DNA from: CAYMGQ01 sp964390055
GTDB taxonomy: Bacteria; Bacillota; Clostridia; Peptostreptococcales; Natronincolaceae
Length of the DNA: 64,000 bases
Direction of reading: 5' to 3'
Assembly (NCBI GenBank): GCA_964390055.1
Contig: CAYMGQ010000004.1
Location: 1-64,000, forward strand
Part shown: one piece after another, positions 52,965 through 61,479 of the stretch
How positions within the stretch are numbered: position 1 is the stretch's first letter
Layout: every line of letters begins with the position of its first letter
Made by a program: the position numbers and the translations under genes
The notes under the pieces: generated by a model
The model's database searches: none
Seen by the model: the letters and a program-made list of their open reading frames with translations, nothing else
What the model was told of the DNA's origin: nothing

Positions 52965-54151
52965 TAGTCCTCACCCCCCAATACTTTTCTTATGGTATGG
53001 ATATCCTTATCTCCCCGACCTGATAAATTAAGAAGAATGATATCCTCCTTATTTGTTTCCTTGGCCATCTTCATTAAATAGCCTATTGCATGAGAGCTTT
53101 CTAGGGCGGGGATTATCCCCTCACTTTGGGTCAAGCATTGGAAACCCTCTATAGCCTCCCTATCTGTAACAGATGTATAGTTAATTCGACCCTTATCATG
53201 AAAATATGCATGTTCTGGCCCAATTCCCGGATAGTCTAGGCCTGCAGAAATTGAATATACCGGCATTATTTGCCCCTCTTCATCCTGCAACAGATAGGTC
53301 ATCATCCCATGGATTACCCCTACACTACCCTTTGCTATGGCGGCTGCATGCTTATCTGTCTCGAGACCTAGACCAGCAGCCTCAACCCCATACATTTTTA
53401 CATCATTATTTTCTATAAAAGGATAAAATAAGCCCATGGCATTGCTACCTCCACCAACACAAGCTATTAAATAGTCTGGTAACCTTCCCTCTTTTGCCAG
53501 GATTTGCTCCTTGCTTTCATCCCCTATAATCCTTTGAAAATCCCTGACCATCGTGGGGTAAGGATGTGGACCGACTACAGATCCTATTACATAAAAGCTT
53601 TCCTCTACATTGGCCACCCAATCTCTAATAGCCTCACTTGTGGCATCCTTCAGTGTAGCAGTTCCAGAAGTAACAGGGTTAACCTTAGCCCCCAATAATT
53701 CCATCTTAAAGACATTTAATGCCTGCCTTTCAATATCCTCCTGGCCCATATATATTTCACATTGCAAGTCAAACATTGCACAAATTGTTGCAGTGGCAAC
53801 TCCATGTTGGCCTGCCCCTGTTTCTGCTATAATTCTTTTCTTCCCCATTCTTTTTGCCAGCAAGACCTGGCCAATAACATTATTTATCTTATGGGCCCCT
53901 GTATGATTTAAATCCTCCCTCTTGAGATAGATCTTACCGCCCCCAAGTTTTTTTGTGAGATTTTCCGCATAATATAGGGGGGTTGGCCTTCCTGAGTATT
54001 CCCTAACATAATAGGCCAAGGATTTTTGGAATTCCTTATCCTCCCTTATTTTTATAAATTCCTCTTCCAGCTCCATCAAGGCCCCCATTAGAGTTTCTGC
54101 TACAAATTGACCCCCGAATTTCCCAAATTTCTTTACTATTTTTTTTGTCAT
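52964..54151 (-). CDS. trpB: Tryptophan synthase beta chain
   Basis: A 395-residue PLP enzyme. GRPTPLYYAENLTKKLGG, the PLP Lys in HTGAHKINN near residue 86, AETGAGQHGVATA, and the phosphate site CVGGGSNAMG are present. It condenses indole with serine. Confidence 0.97.
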   Translation of the reverse strand: MTKKIVKKFGKFGGQFVAETLMGALMELEEEFIKIREDKEFQKSLAYYVREYSGRPTPLYYAENLTKKLGGGKIYLKREDLNHTGAHKINNVIGQVLLAKRMGKKRIIAETGAGQHGVATATICAMFDLQCEIYMGQEDIERQALNVFKMELLGAKVNPVTSGTATLKDATSEAIRDWVANVEESFYVIGSVVGPHPYPTMVRDFQRIIGDESKEQILAKEGRLPDYLIACVGGGSNAMGLFYPFIENNDVKMYGVEAAGLGLETDKHAAAIAKGSVGVIHGMMTYLLQDEEGQIMPVYSISAGLDYPGIGPEHAYFHDKGRINYTSVTDREAIEGFQCLTQSEGIIPALESSHAIGYLMKMAKETNKEDIILLNLSGRGDKDIHTIRKVLGGED

Positions 54152-54155
54152 TTTT

Positions 54156-54755
54156 TCATCCCCTAATCTTTTTAATAAAATTTTTCATTTTCTTGAAATC
54201 CTTATAGCCTCCTACTTCAACTCCACTACTAACATCTACAACTCTTGCTTTAATCCCACTTATAGCCTTATCTATATTAGCTATATTAAGGCCCCCTGCC
54301 AAAACCAAAAATTTCTCTTCTAGAAGGGAGGGGATCAAATTCCAATCAAAACTTTTTCCTGTCCCTCCCTCTTGCCCCTTAACGAAACTATCTAGTAAAT
54401 ATCCCTCAACATGATATTGGTCCAATTGGTCAAAACTAGTAGAATCCTTGATTTTAAAGGCCTTCCAAACTTCTTCTTCAAGATTATTTAGCATTTCAGG
54501 GCTTTCCCCACCGTGGAATTGGAGTATATCTAAAGAACATAGGCGGCCAATCTCCTTTACCTGACCAAGGGGCAAGTCAACAAAGACCCCCACTTTTTTT
54601 ATATCCCCATCTAATTTCTCTATTAATTTTTTAGCCCAACTGGGACTTACCTGCCTTTGACTCCTGGCAAATACAAAACCCACATAGTCCGGCTTTAATA
54701 TATTGACATATTCAATATCCCTTTCCCTTTTTAAACCGCATATTTTAATTTCCAT
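54156..54755 (-). CDS. trpF: Phosphoribosylanthranilate isomerase
   Basis: A 199-residue TIM barrel: KICGL with the catalytic Cys at the start, the VGFVFARSQRQVSP loop, LQFHG, and VDVSSGVE near the C terminus with the phosphate loop LAGGLN. Third step after anthranilate formation. Separated by 3 bases from trpC. Confidence 0.95.
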   Translation of the reverse strand: MEIKICGLKRERDIEYVNILKPDYVGFVFARSQRQVSPSWAKKLIEKLDGDIKKVGVFVDLPLGQVKEIGRLCSLDILQFHGGESPEMLNNLEEEVWKAFKIKDSTSFDQLDQYHVEGYLLDSFVKGQEGGTGKSFDWNLIPSLLEEKFLVLAGGLNIANIDKAISGIKARVVDVSSGVEVGGYKDFKKMKNFIKKIRG

Positions 54756-54758
54756 ATC

Positions 54759-55535
54759 CTAATTTCCCCTTAATTCCCTTACTTTTTCCCCCATTGAGGG
54801 TGCCCTCATTAGGGCCTCTCCAATTAATACAGCCTTGACCCCGAGTTCCTGTAAATAGCTCATATCATCCCTGCTTTTTATACCACTTTCACTAACCACA
54901 ATTTTATCTTTAGGAATATGCTCCATTAATCCTTCTGTTATCCTTAAATCTGTCTTAAAGTTTTTTAAATCCCTGTTATTAATCCCAATAATCTCCGGGT
55001 CTACTTGCAAAACTCTTTCCAAGTCTTCCCTGTTATGAACTTCCACCAGGGTTTGAAGGCCAATCGCCTGGGCTATCCCTTGGAAATCTCTTAATTCTCT
55101 ATCAGTTAATATCCTAGCAATAAGCAATATAGCATCAGCCCCCAAGGCCTTGGACTGATAAATCTGGTAGGGATCAATAATAAAATCCTTCCTTAGGAGG
55201 GGTAGGTCTACCCTCTCCCTTACCCCTATCAAATATGAGTTATGTCCCTGGAAAAACTTCCTCTCCGTTAGGACTGAAATAGCATTTACTCCTTCTTTAC
55301 TATAATTTTCTCCAAGTTCTTCTGGAGTAAAATCTGCCCTAATAATCCCCTTAGAGGGGGAGGCTTTTTTAATTTCCCCTATTATCCCTAGTCCCTTTTG
55401 CCCAAGGAGGGCCCCCCTAAAATCTCTACTTGCATCCATGCTGTTTGCCATCTCTATAAGTACATCCAGGGGGATTGTTTCCTTGTCTTTTTTTATCTCC
55501 CTTTTTTTGTATTTAACAATTTCACCTAAAATCAT
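54759..55535 (-). CDS. trpC: Indole-3-glycerol phosphate synthase
   Basis: A 258-residue TIM barrel with IGEIKKASPSKG near residue 51, LRKDFIIDPYQI, GINNRDL and VSESGI motifs holding the catalytic Lys and Glu residues. It overlaps the trpD stop by 4 bases. Confidence 0.96.
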   Translation of the reverse strand: MILGEIVKYKKREIKKDKETIPLDVLIEMANSMDASRDFRGALLGQKGLGIIGEIKKASPSKGIIRADFTPEELGENYSKEGVNAISVLTERKFFQGHNSYLIGVRERVDLPLLRKDFIIDPYQIYQSKALGADAILLIARILTDRELRDFQGIAQAIGLQTLVEVHNREDLERVLQVDPEIIGINNRDLKNFKTDLRITEGLMEHIPKDKIVVSESGIKSRDDMSYLQELGVKAVLIGEALMRAPSMGEKVRELRGN

Positions 55536-56548
55536 GACCTTACCCCCTGACTAAAGGAAATAAACTCCTGGAGTTTTTCCATAGCTAAGCCTGTATCTAT
55601 CACAGCCCTAGCCTTTTCTATCCCCTCTTGCAAGGATTCTGCCTGATTTCCTATATAAATGGCAGCTCCTGCATTAATCAAAACCATATTTCGTCTGCCA
55701 CCCCTTTCCCCTTTGAAAATATTAAGGATAATCTGGGCGTTTTCCTTGGGATGCCCCCCCTTTAGCTCCCCTTTACCTCCAAGAGGGAAACCAAATTCTC
55801 TGGGGTCCATAATATAATTTTGGATCCTACCTCCCTTTAATTCTGTCACCTGAGTTTCTTTAGTTATGGTTATCTCATCTAAGCCATCTAATCCATGGAC
55901 TACCATTGCCCTTTCAACCCCTAAATCTCTTAGGGCCCTCGCCACAACTTGAGTCAAACTGGCATTAAAGACCCCCAAAACCTGGCCCCTAACATGAGCT
56001 GGATTTATTAAGGGACCCAAAATATTGAAAATTGTCCTAATTCCCAGCTCCCTCCTGGGTATAACCGCATATTTCATAGCTCCATGGAATTTTGGTGCAT
56101 ACATAAAACCAATATTGGTCTTTTCTACAGATTCTTGCACTTGCCTGGGGCTCAAATTAATATTAACCCCTAATTTCTCCAAGACATCAGCACTCCCACA
56201 TTTACTAGAAACCGACCTGTTCCCATGCTTGACTACAGTAACACCTGCCGCAGCAGCCACGAAGGAGACCGCCGTAGATACATTGAAGGTATTAGCCCCA
56301 TCCCCTCCGGTACCACAGGTATCAATAGTGTGGGTTTGTTTTATCTCTACCCTTGAGGCCCTTTCCCTTAAAACCTTTGCACTCCCCACTATCTCGTCTA
56401 CGCTTTCCCCCTTCATCCTCAAAGCAACCAGTAATCCACTAATCTGCATTGGGGAAACATTGCCCGACATAATCAATTCCATTACTGACATCATTTCTTC
56501 CTTGCTTAAATCTTCTTGCCGAATTACCCTTTCGATAACATCCCTCAT
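55532..56548 (-). CDS. trpD: Anthranilate phosphoribosyltransferase
   Basis: About 338 residues. The PRPP site DTCGTGGDGANTFNVSTA near residue 77, KHGNRSVSSKCGSADVLE, and the FNILGPLINPA segment are diagnostic. It is not fused to a TrpG domain, and no separate trpG is in the operon. The ATG at 56548 begins the conserved chain. Confidence 0.96.
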   Translation of the reverse strand: MRDVIERVIRQEDLSKEEMMSVMELIMSGNVSPMQISGLLVALRMKGESVDEIVGSAKVLRERASRVEIKQTHTIDTCGTGGDGANTFNVSTAVSFVAAAAGVTVVKHGNRSVSSKCGSADVLEKLGVNINLSPRQVQESVEKTNIGFMYAPKFHGAMKYAVIPRRELGIRTIFNILGPLINPAHVRGQVLGVFNASLTQVVARALRDLGVERAMVVHGLDGLDEITITKETQVTELKGGRIQNYIMDPREFGFPLGGKGELKGGHPKENAQIILNIFKGERGGRRNMVLINAGAAIYIGNQAESLQEGIEKARAVIDTGLAMEKLQEFISFSQGVRS

Positions 56549-56580
56549 AAAATTCACCCCTCCACTTTTATATAATATTT

Positions 56581-58068
56581 TTAAAGGACCTCCCTAAATT
56601 TTCTATTTCCTCCCGACCTTTCCAATGTTTCTATTAAGGCCTCAAACTTTTTTTGTACTTCATAGTACTCCTTCTCAGCTATAGAATCGGCCACAATACC
56701 GGCTCCCCCCTGTAAATAGGCCTTATTTCCCTTAAATAAAATACTCCTAATAGCAATACAGGTATCCATGTTGCCGTTAAAGGCAAAATATCCTACGGCC
56801 CCTCCATAAAAACCCCGCCTACTATTTTCAAGTTCACCAATAAGCTCCATAGCCCTAACTTTAGGTGTCCCTGATAATGTCCCCGCTGGCATACAGGCCA
56901 TTGTAGCATCAAACATATCATGGCCATCCTTTAAATCTCCCACAAAATTTGTGACTATATGCATTACATGGGAGTATTTATGGACCTCCATATAGTCCTC
57001 TAGCTGTATTTTTCCTTCCTTGCAAATTTTCCTTAAATCTTCCCTGGCCAAATCCACCAGCATCAGATGCTCTGCCACTTCCTTTTTGTCAGCAAGTAAT
57101 TCCTCCTTTAACTTTTCATCCTCTGCCAAATTTCTTCCCCTAGGCCTAGTACCAGCTATAGGGCATGAGAAGACCTTCTTATTTTTTACCTTAACCATAA
57201 TCTCCGGTGATGACCCTACAATCTGATAGTCTCCAAAATTTATATAAAATAAGTAGGGCGATGGGTTAACCCCCCTTAATTGCCTATATACTTGGAAGGC
57301 ATCTAAATCTGTATCCACTTCTAATCTTTGGGATAAAACCAGCTGATTTACCTCCCCTTTTACTATATATTCCTTGGCCCTATTAACTTTTTCAATAAAA
57401 CTTGCCCTAGTTTCATTGGCCTTGTAATTTAAAGGTAGGCCCCCTTGCTTTTCTAACTTTTGTCCCCTATATACTTTTCTCTTAATTTCATTTTCCATTG
57501 CCCTTAGTCTTTCTATTGCCCCCTTATAGACCTCCTTTATATTGCCCTCTAATAGGCTATTTACTATAAGAATAATCCTTTGTTTTACATGGTCATAGAC
57601 AATAAGTTCCTTGCTAAGTATAAAGTGCAAGTCAGGGTTCCCAACTTCATCTTCCTTTTTTTTGAATATTCCCATATAGTTTTCTGCCACATCATAGGCT
57701 ATATATCCCACTGCCCCTCCAGTAAAATCAGGCATCCTACCTGTATAAGGGCTATTATAGTTGTGGAGAATTTCCTTTAAAATCCCTAGGGGCTCCCCTT
57801 CTCTTTTAATTGTTTTTTCCTTTGTCTTAACTAGGACCCTGTCTCCATAGGCCTTAATTTCCATAAAGGGATTCCTCCCCATATAGGTATATCTCCCCCG
57901 CCTTTCTCCTCCTTCCACACTTTCTAAGAGAAAGCTATTTGTAAAATCTTCAAATTTTTTAAATAATGTAATAGGAGTTTCCGTATCCCCAGATATCTCC
58001 TTTAAAACTCCCCCTATTTTGTAATCTCCTGCCCAAGACTCAAATTCCTCATATTCCGGATAAATCAT
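56581..58068 (-). CDS. trpE: Anthranilate synthase component I
   Basis: About 495 residues. The Trp feedback motif LLES near residue 45 and the chorismate-binding motifs IVGSSPEIMV, CPIAGTRPRG, DLAREDL, MPAGTLSGTPKVRAMELI and QGGAGIV are complete. It makes anthranilate with a glutamine amidotransferase partner, which must be encoded elsewhere. The ATG at 58068 follows AAGGGGGGGG and sits directly behind the T-box leader, so the extra upstream codons are leader sequence. Confidence 0.95.
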   Translation of the reverse strand: MIYPEYEEFESWAGDYKIGGVLKEISGDTETPITLFKKFEDFTNSFLLESVEGGERRGRYTYMGRNPFMEIKAYGDRVLVKTKEKTIKREGEPLGILKEILHNYNSPYTGRMPDFTGGAVGYIAYDVAENYMGIFKKKEDEVGNPDLHFILSKELIVYDHVKQRIILIVNSLLEGNIKEVYKGAIERLRAMENEIKRKVYRGQKLEKQGGLPLNYKANETRASFIEKVNRAKEYIVKGEVNQLVLSQRLEVDTDLDAFQVYRQLRGVNPSPYLFYINFGDYQIVGSSPEIMVKVKNKKVFSCPIAGTRPRGRNLAEDEKLKEELLADKKEVAEHLMLVDLAREDLRKICKEGKIQLEDYMEVHKYSHVMHIVTNFVGDLKDGHDMFDATMACMPAGTLSGTPKVRAMELIGELENSRRGFYGGAVGYFAFNGNMDTCIAIRSILFKGNKAYLQGGAGIVADSIAEKEYYEVQKKFEALIETLERSGGNRKFREVL

Positions 58069-58104
58069 ATATATCCCCCCCCTTGTAAAATTAAAAACAA
58101 AAAA

Positions 58105-58134
58105 AGCATTCCATCCCCCTAGGGACGAAATGCT
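58105..58134 (-). terminator. Second T-box terminator (trpE-proximal)
   Basis: AGCATT/AAATGCT-based hairpin with CCCTAGGGGGA inner part, then TTTTTTTGTTTTT on the minus strand. Confidence 0.88.
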
Positions 58135-58194
58135 AAATTCCGCGTTGCCACCCATATTAGATGATAATAAGTAAATAAAAAAGAGAATTAAAAA

Positions 58195-58223
58195 AACATT
58201 CCAATCCCTTAGGACGAAATGTT
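58195..58223 (-). terminator. First T-box terminator
   Basis: AACATTTCGTCCTAAGGGAT-type hairpin closing AACATT/AATGTT, followed by TTTTTTTAATT on the minus strand. About 90 bases from the second copy. Confidence 0.88.
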
Positions 58224-58493
58224 AATATTCCGTGTTGCCACCTATTTTAAATGATAAATATCATCTATCTCAATCGGATACGGAAATAGATATATGAACT
58301 TATTTCGATATCCTGTCTCTATAACGTGAGACCTACGGCCCATGATACTCTCCTATGATTTCCCACTGCTTCTCCTGGGACCATTCGATAAGTTCCTCTA
58401 CATCGGGTTCTCACTTTTTCCCGACTCCCTGTGCTTTCGCAACTTATTTACTCTTCCCAATCCTAGAATTTAATTAATTAATTGTTTTCATAG

Positions 58494-58522
58494 ATTTTAA
58501 TATGTTTTCAAGTATTTGTCAA
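58494..58522 (-). promoter_or_regulatory. Promoter of the trp operon
   Basis: Minus strand TTGACA (58517-58522), 17-base spacer, TAAAAT (58494-58499); predicted start near 58487. Confidence 0.85.
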
Positions 58523-58567
58523 GTAAAACTTTTAAATAGAAAAATTGTTAATTTTTTCAGAAATACC

Positions 58568-58596
58568 TTGACAAAGTTTTGGATAAGGATTATACT
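58568..58596 (+). promoter_or_regulatory. Promoter of the aroF leader
   Basis: TTGACA (58568-58573), 17-base spacer, TATACT (58591-58596); start predicted near 58603. It is divergent from the trp promoter, the two -35 boxes being 45 bases apart. Confidence 0.88.
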
Positions 58597-58629
58597 ATCG
58601 GTAATTTAATTAAAAAAAGGATGAGTTTC

Positions 58630-58806
58630 ATGTTAGCTTTACTTATGAAAGATATCCAATTAAATATCCATTCCTTTAGTTTTTATTGGGGCTTTTACTG
58701 GGGTTTTTATTTTAACGCCGGTTATTTTGCATGGAAATTTAATAAATTTAAGGAAAACTTTCTAAGATATAATATGAAATTCATGGCTTGTAGAAACATG
58801 ACCTGA
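58630..58806 (+). CDS. Aromatic-rich leader peptide of aroF (attenuator)
   Basis: A 58-codon open frame between the aroF promoter and a terminator. After a hydrophobic start it contains FSFYWGFYWGFYFNAG and then YFAWKFNKF: 15 of 25 consecutive codons (58675-58749) are Phe, Tyr or Trp. AAAGGATGAG gives a ribosome site for the ATG at 58630; an ATG at 58645 is also possible. The next gene is DAHP synthase, the first step to these amino acids. Best explanation: ribosome stalling on aromatic codons controls the terminator. Codons are the regulatory element; the peptide itself need not have a function. Confidence 0.85.
   Translation: MLALLMKDIQLNIHSFSFYWGFYWGFYFNAGYFAWKFNKFKENFLRYNMKFMACRNMT
58758..58767 (+). 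promoter_or_regulatory. Candidate antiterminator strand
   Basis: CTTTCTAAGA can pair over 10 bases (one G-U) with TCTTAGAAGG at 58842-58851, which spans the end of the left arm, the loop and the start of the right arm of the terminator. The two structures exclude one another. Confidence 0.55.
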
Positions 58807-58835
58807 AAATTTTTATACAACTCTTATTTCATACG

Positions 58836-58858
58836 GTGGACTCTTAGAAGGAGTCCAC
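58836..58858 (+). terminator. Attenuator terminator before aroF
   Basis: GTGGACTC/GAGTCCAC with a 7-base loop followed by TTTTTTATTT, 30 bases after the leader peptide stop and 44 before aroF. Confidence 0.92.
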
Positions 58859-58901
58859 TTTTTTATTTCATAATTACTAAAATTTTAACGAGGAGGATAT
58901 T

Positions 58902-59906
58902 ATGATGGTTATTGTAATTAAACCAGGTGTAGCAGAGGAAAATATCGTCAAGATAGAAAAGAAAATGACAAGTTTGGGTTGTGAGGTCCATAGGACCCAG
59001 GGGGAAAACTACTGTATCTTAGGCTTGGTAGGGGATACTACTAGGGTAGATGCTAGTCAAATTACCGCCAATGAAAATGTGGAAAAGCTATTAAATGTTC
59101 AACATCCCTTTAAGTTAGCCAACAAACTATTTCATCCCCAAGATACAATCGTAGAGGTAGACGATATTAAAATTGGTGGTGGAAACATTGTAATAATGGC
59201 GGGCCCTTGTTCTGTAGAAAGTGAAGACCAGCTAATGACTATTGCCCATAAGGTCAAGGAAGATGGGGCTCAAATCCTAAGAGGAGGAGCCTATAAGCCT
59301 CGGACTTCACCCTATAGTTTTCAAGGAATGAAGGAGGAGGGTTTAAAGCTCCTGAGAAAGGCCAAGGAAGCCACAGGTATGCCTATAGTTACGGAGGTAA
59401 TGGGCCAAGACACCTTTGATGTGGTGGAGGAATATGCAGATATTTTGCAAATTGGGGCTAGAAATATGCAAAACTTCCCCCTATTAAAGCGTTGTGGAAA
59501 AAGCTCTCTACCCATTCTCCTAAAGAGGGGTATGTCAGCCACCGTCGAAGAACTTTTAATGTCTGCCGAGTACATTATGGCCAATGGTAATCCCAATGTT
59601 ATCCTATGCGAAAGGGGTATAAGGACCTTTGAAACCTACACAAGAAATACCTTGGATATCAGTGCCGTTCCTGTTATTAAGGAATTAAGTCACCTTCCCA
59701 TAATAATAGACCCTAGCCATGCAACTGGTAGATGGTCTATGGTGGAGCCCCTATCCAAGGCATCTATAGCAGCAGGGGCTGACGGTCTAATAATTGAGGT
59801 CCACCATCAGCCAGAATTAGCCTTATGCGATGGTGGCCAATCACTAAAACCTGAGAAGTTTGCAAGATTAATGAGGGATATAGGTAAGATTATGCAGGTG
59901 CAATAA
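58902..59906 (+). CDS. aroF: DAHP synthase, AroF/AroG(Bsub) type with N-terminal regulatory domain
   Basis: A 334-residue 3-deoxy-D-arabino-heptulosonate-7-phosphate synthase joining PEP and erythrose-4-phosphate. Residues 1-70 form the ferredoxin-like regulatory domain seen in Thermotoga-type enzymes. The barrel follows with AGPCSVES near 105, GGAYKPRTSPYSFQG, LLKRG, IDPSHATG and a C-terminal EVHHQPELALCDGGQSL metal-site segment. AGGAGG precedes the ATG. It is the only plus-strand gene of the aromatic block and enters the pathway for all the minus-strand genes. Controlled by the leader-peptide attenuator. Confidence 0.96.
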   Translation: MMVIVIKPGVAEENIVKIEKKMTSLGCEVHRTQGENYCILGLVGDTTRVDASQITANENVEKLLNVQHPFKLANKLFHPQDTIVEVDDIKIGGGNIVIMAGPCSVESEDQLMTIAHKVKEDGAQILRGGAYKPRTSPYSFQGMKEEGLKLLRKAKEATGMPIVTEVMGQDTFDVVEEYADILQIGARNMQNFPLLKRCGKSSLPILLKRGMSATVEELLMSAEYIMANGNPNVILCERGIRTFETYTRNTLDISAVPVIKELSHLPIIIDPSHATGRWSMVEPLSKASIAAGADGLIIEVHHQPELALCDGGQSLKPEKFARLMRDIGKIMQVQ

Positions 59907-59912
59907 AAAAGA

Positions 59913-59944
59913 CTCAGGCTCCCTAGTTAATAGGAGAGCTTGAG
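59913..59944 (-). terminator. Terminator of the TDT transporter gene
   Basis: CTCAAGCTC...GAGCCTGAG hairpin with one bulge; TCTTTTTT follows on the minus strand. It overlaps the last codons of the minus-strand transporter gene and also lies just behind aroF. Confidence 0.82.
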
Positions 59945-60861
59945 CTATATGATAATTTATCTGAAATAATATCTTTTATATATCCTACAAATACATATAT
60001 TACTATGGCCAGAGACCAAAATTCTAGAAATTTAACAAGATATAGGAGGTAGGAAATTTGTCTCCCCCCTGCTGCAAGGAAGCCATATAGGCCTTTCATG
60101 GCTACCCCAGTAATTACAAAGGGGAAGGTAAAGGCTGAATAGCTTGGATAGAATTTTATTCCTAGCATCTTAGGCATTTGTAGTATAACTCCAATAAACA
60201 TTACAAGTGAGAGCAGGATCAAAACTCCAAGAATATACATATTTTTATCTTGAAAGGAGTTTAAATAACCAGCCAAACATAGGCTAGCCGGTGCTGCAAA
60301 AATAGTCAGGCTTGGTATGCTTGCTTCCACAAGTCCTTTAATAATAAAAACCCTATAGAGGACTATGGGTAATAGTAATAAGTAGGAAAGAAAGCCAAAG
60401 TAAAATATTGCTTGACCCCATTTAACCATGTCAAAGGCAGGGGCCGTTACACTAGCCACTACAATCCCTACATATACTATAAAATAACTTGGGTATACAC
60501 TTTTAATCTTAAGGTTTAACATATGCCTTTTAGTGAAAAGTAATATTAAAATTATATGTAGACCTAGACCAGAAAACCAAAAACCATAAGCCATAGTTGC
60601 TGAATAGGGCTTAATATAGGTTGCCAGAATCATAAGTCCCATAGAGAATGTGGGCATGACACTGGCTAGGAGGGGATTTTTAAATTCCCCTGCTAATTTT
60701 TCTGGCATAGAGATACCCTTAATACATAGGAGTAACATTAATATCAGGGATAGACCACCTAGGACATACCTATAGGCACTACCATAGGAGGCTATCAGGT
60801 TGCCTAAGGCCGCTAGGGCTAGCATCAAACCAGCTATGGGTGTTGGTATTCTCTTAATCAT
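59923..60861 (-). CDS. TDT-family (TehA/SLAC1-like) transporter
   Basis: A 312-residue membrane protein with about ten helices. IPTPIAGLMLALAALGNL at the start, MPTFSMGLMILATYIKP, and the FAAPASLCLAGYL segment are typical of tellurite-resistance/dicarboxylate transporters (SLAC1 fold). The substrate is not predictable: anions, dicarboxylates or sulfite are all known in the family. It overlaps the upstream C_GCAxxG_C_C gene by 8 bases. Confidence 0.88.
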   Translation of the reverse strand: MIKRIPTPIAGLMLALAALGNLIASYGSAYRYVLGGLSLILMLLLCIKGISMPEKLAGEFKNPLLASVMPTFSMGLMILATYIKPYSATMAYGFWFSGLGLHIILILLFTKRHMLNLKIKSVYPSYFIVYVGIVVASVTAPAFDMVKWGQAIFYFGFLSYLLLLPIVLYRVFIIKGLVEASIPSLTIFAAPASLCLAGYLNSFQDKNMYILGVLILLSLVMFIGVILQMPKMLGIKFYPSYSAFTFPFVITGVAMKGLYGFLAAGGRQISYLLYLVKFLEFWSLAIVIYVFVGYIKDIISDKLSYSSSSPIN

Positions 60862-61354
60862 AGAGACTACCCGCCTTCTTAGCTCCTATCTTAATTTTAC
60901 TATAGATTTCTGGATCCTTTAATAATTCCCCTGCTACCCAGGCTGCAACCTCACCAGTTATTTGCACACAGTGTGCCTTTCTCTCAGGGCTATCAAATTC
61001 ATAATTCCTTACGAGGACACGGCAGCAGGTGCTTTTATATTTTTCCCTTATAAAGTCATGCAATTTGGCCGTAATTGGAAAAATTTCATCCCTCATTGCC
61101 TGGCCATGATTCCTACCATAGGCCAAGCCCAATGCCATGGCCCCACCACTAACTGCCCCACAAAGACATCCAGACTTTCCTAACCCTATGGGAAAAGCCG
61201 AGGCCAATTTGCTAATTTCCTGGGGTAATGGAAAGCCCATCAGCCTATTTATAGTATGTATTACTGCCTCAGAGCAGAAAAATTCCCCCCTATGGAAATA
61301 GCCCTCTGCCTCCTTCCTGACAAAACCCACAATTTCCTGCCTTGTTTTTTCCAT
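60854..61354 (-). CDS. C_GCAxxG_C_C family redox-type protein
   Basis: About 166 residues with the defining cysteines: FFCSEAV near residue 28, GLGKSGCLCGAVSGGAMALG near 60, a CCRVLV pair near 115 and HCVQITGEVAAW near 140. The family is widespread in anaerobes and is thought to hold redox-active cysteines or a metal, with no known reaction. The ATG at 61354 follows GGGAG. It is in an operon with the TDT transporter. Confidence 0.85.
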   Translation of the reverse strand: MEKTRQEIVGFVRKEAEGYFHRGEFFCSEAVIHTINRLMGFPLPQEISKLASAFPIGLGKSGCLCGAVSGGAMALGLAYGRNHGQAMRDEIFPITAKLHDFIREKYKSTCCRVLVRNYEFDSPERKAHCVQITGEVAAWVAGELLKDPEIYSKIKIGAKKAGSLYD

Positions 61355-61479
61355 AATATCAACTCCCGTATAAGTATTCAACCTAATTATACGGGTATAA
61401 ACCTTTGAATTCCAATAGTAAAATCCAATCCAATATAGGGAAAGGATTGGTAAAACATATATATAAAAACCAGCTAATC

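Larger units (their letters stand above)
58104..58487 (-). ncRNA. Trp T-box leader with duplicated antiterminator/terminator module
   Basis: On the minus strand a stem I region carries the usual AGGGAGTCGGG...GTGAGAACCC distal hairpin and a specifier-loop segment GAA-TGG-TCCC, giving Trp specifier TGG at 58381-58383. Two T-box/terminator units follow: AGGTGGCAACACGG (58230-58243) with terminator 58195-58223, and GGGTGGCAACGCGG (58140-58153) with terminator 58105-58134. Only one stem I is present. Uncharged tRNA-Trp should allow read-through into trpE. Confidence 0.9.

Noticed and set aside
58579..58629. Longer version of the aroF leader frame starting at 58579
   Set aside because: The upstream part overlaps the -10 box and cannot be in the transcript.
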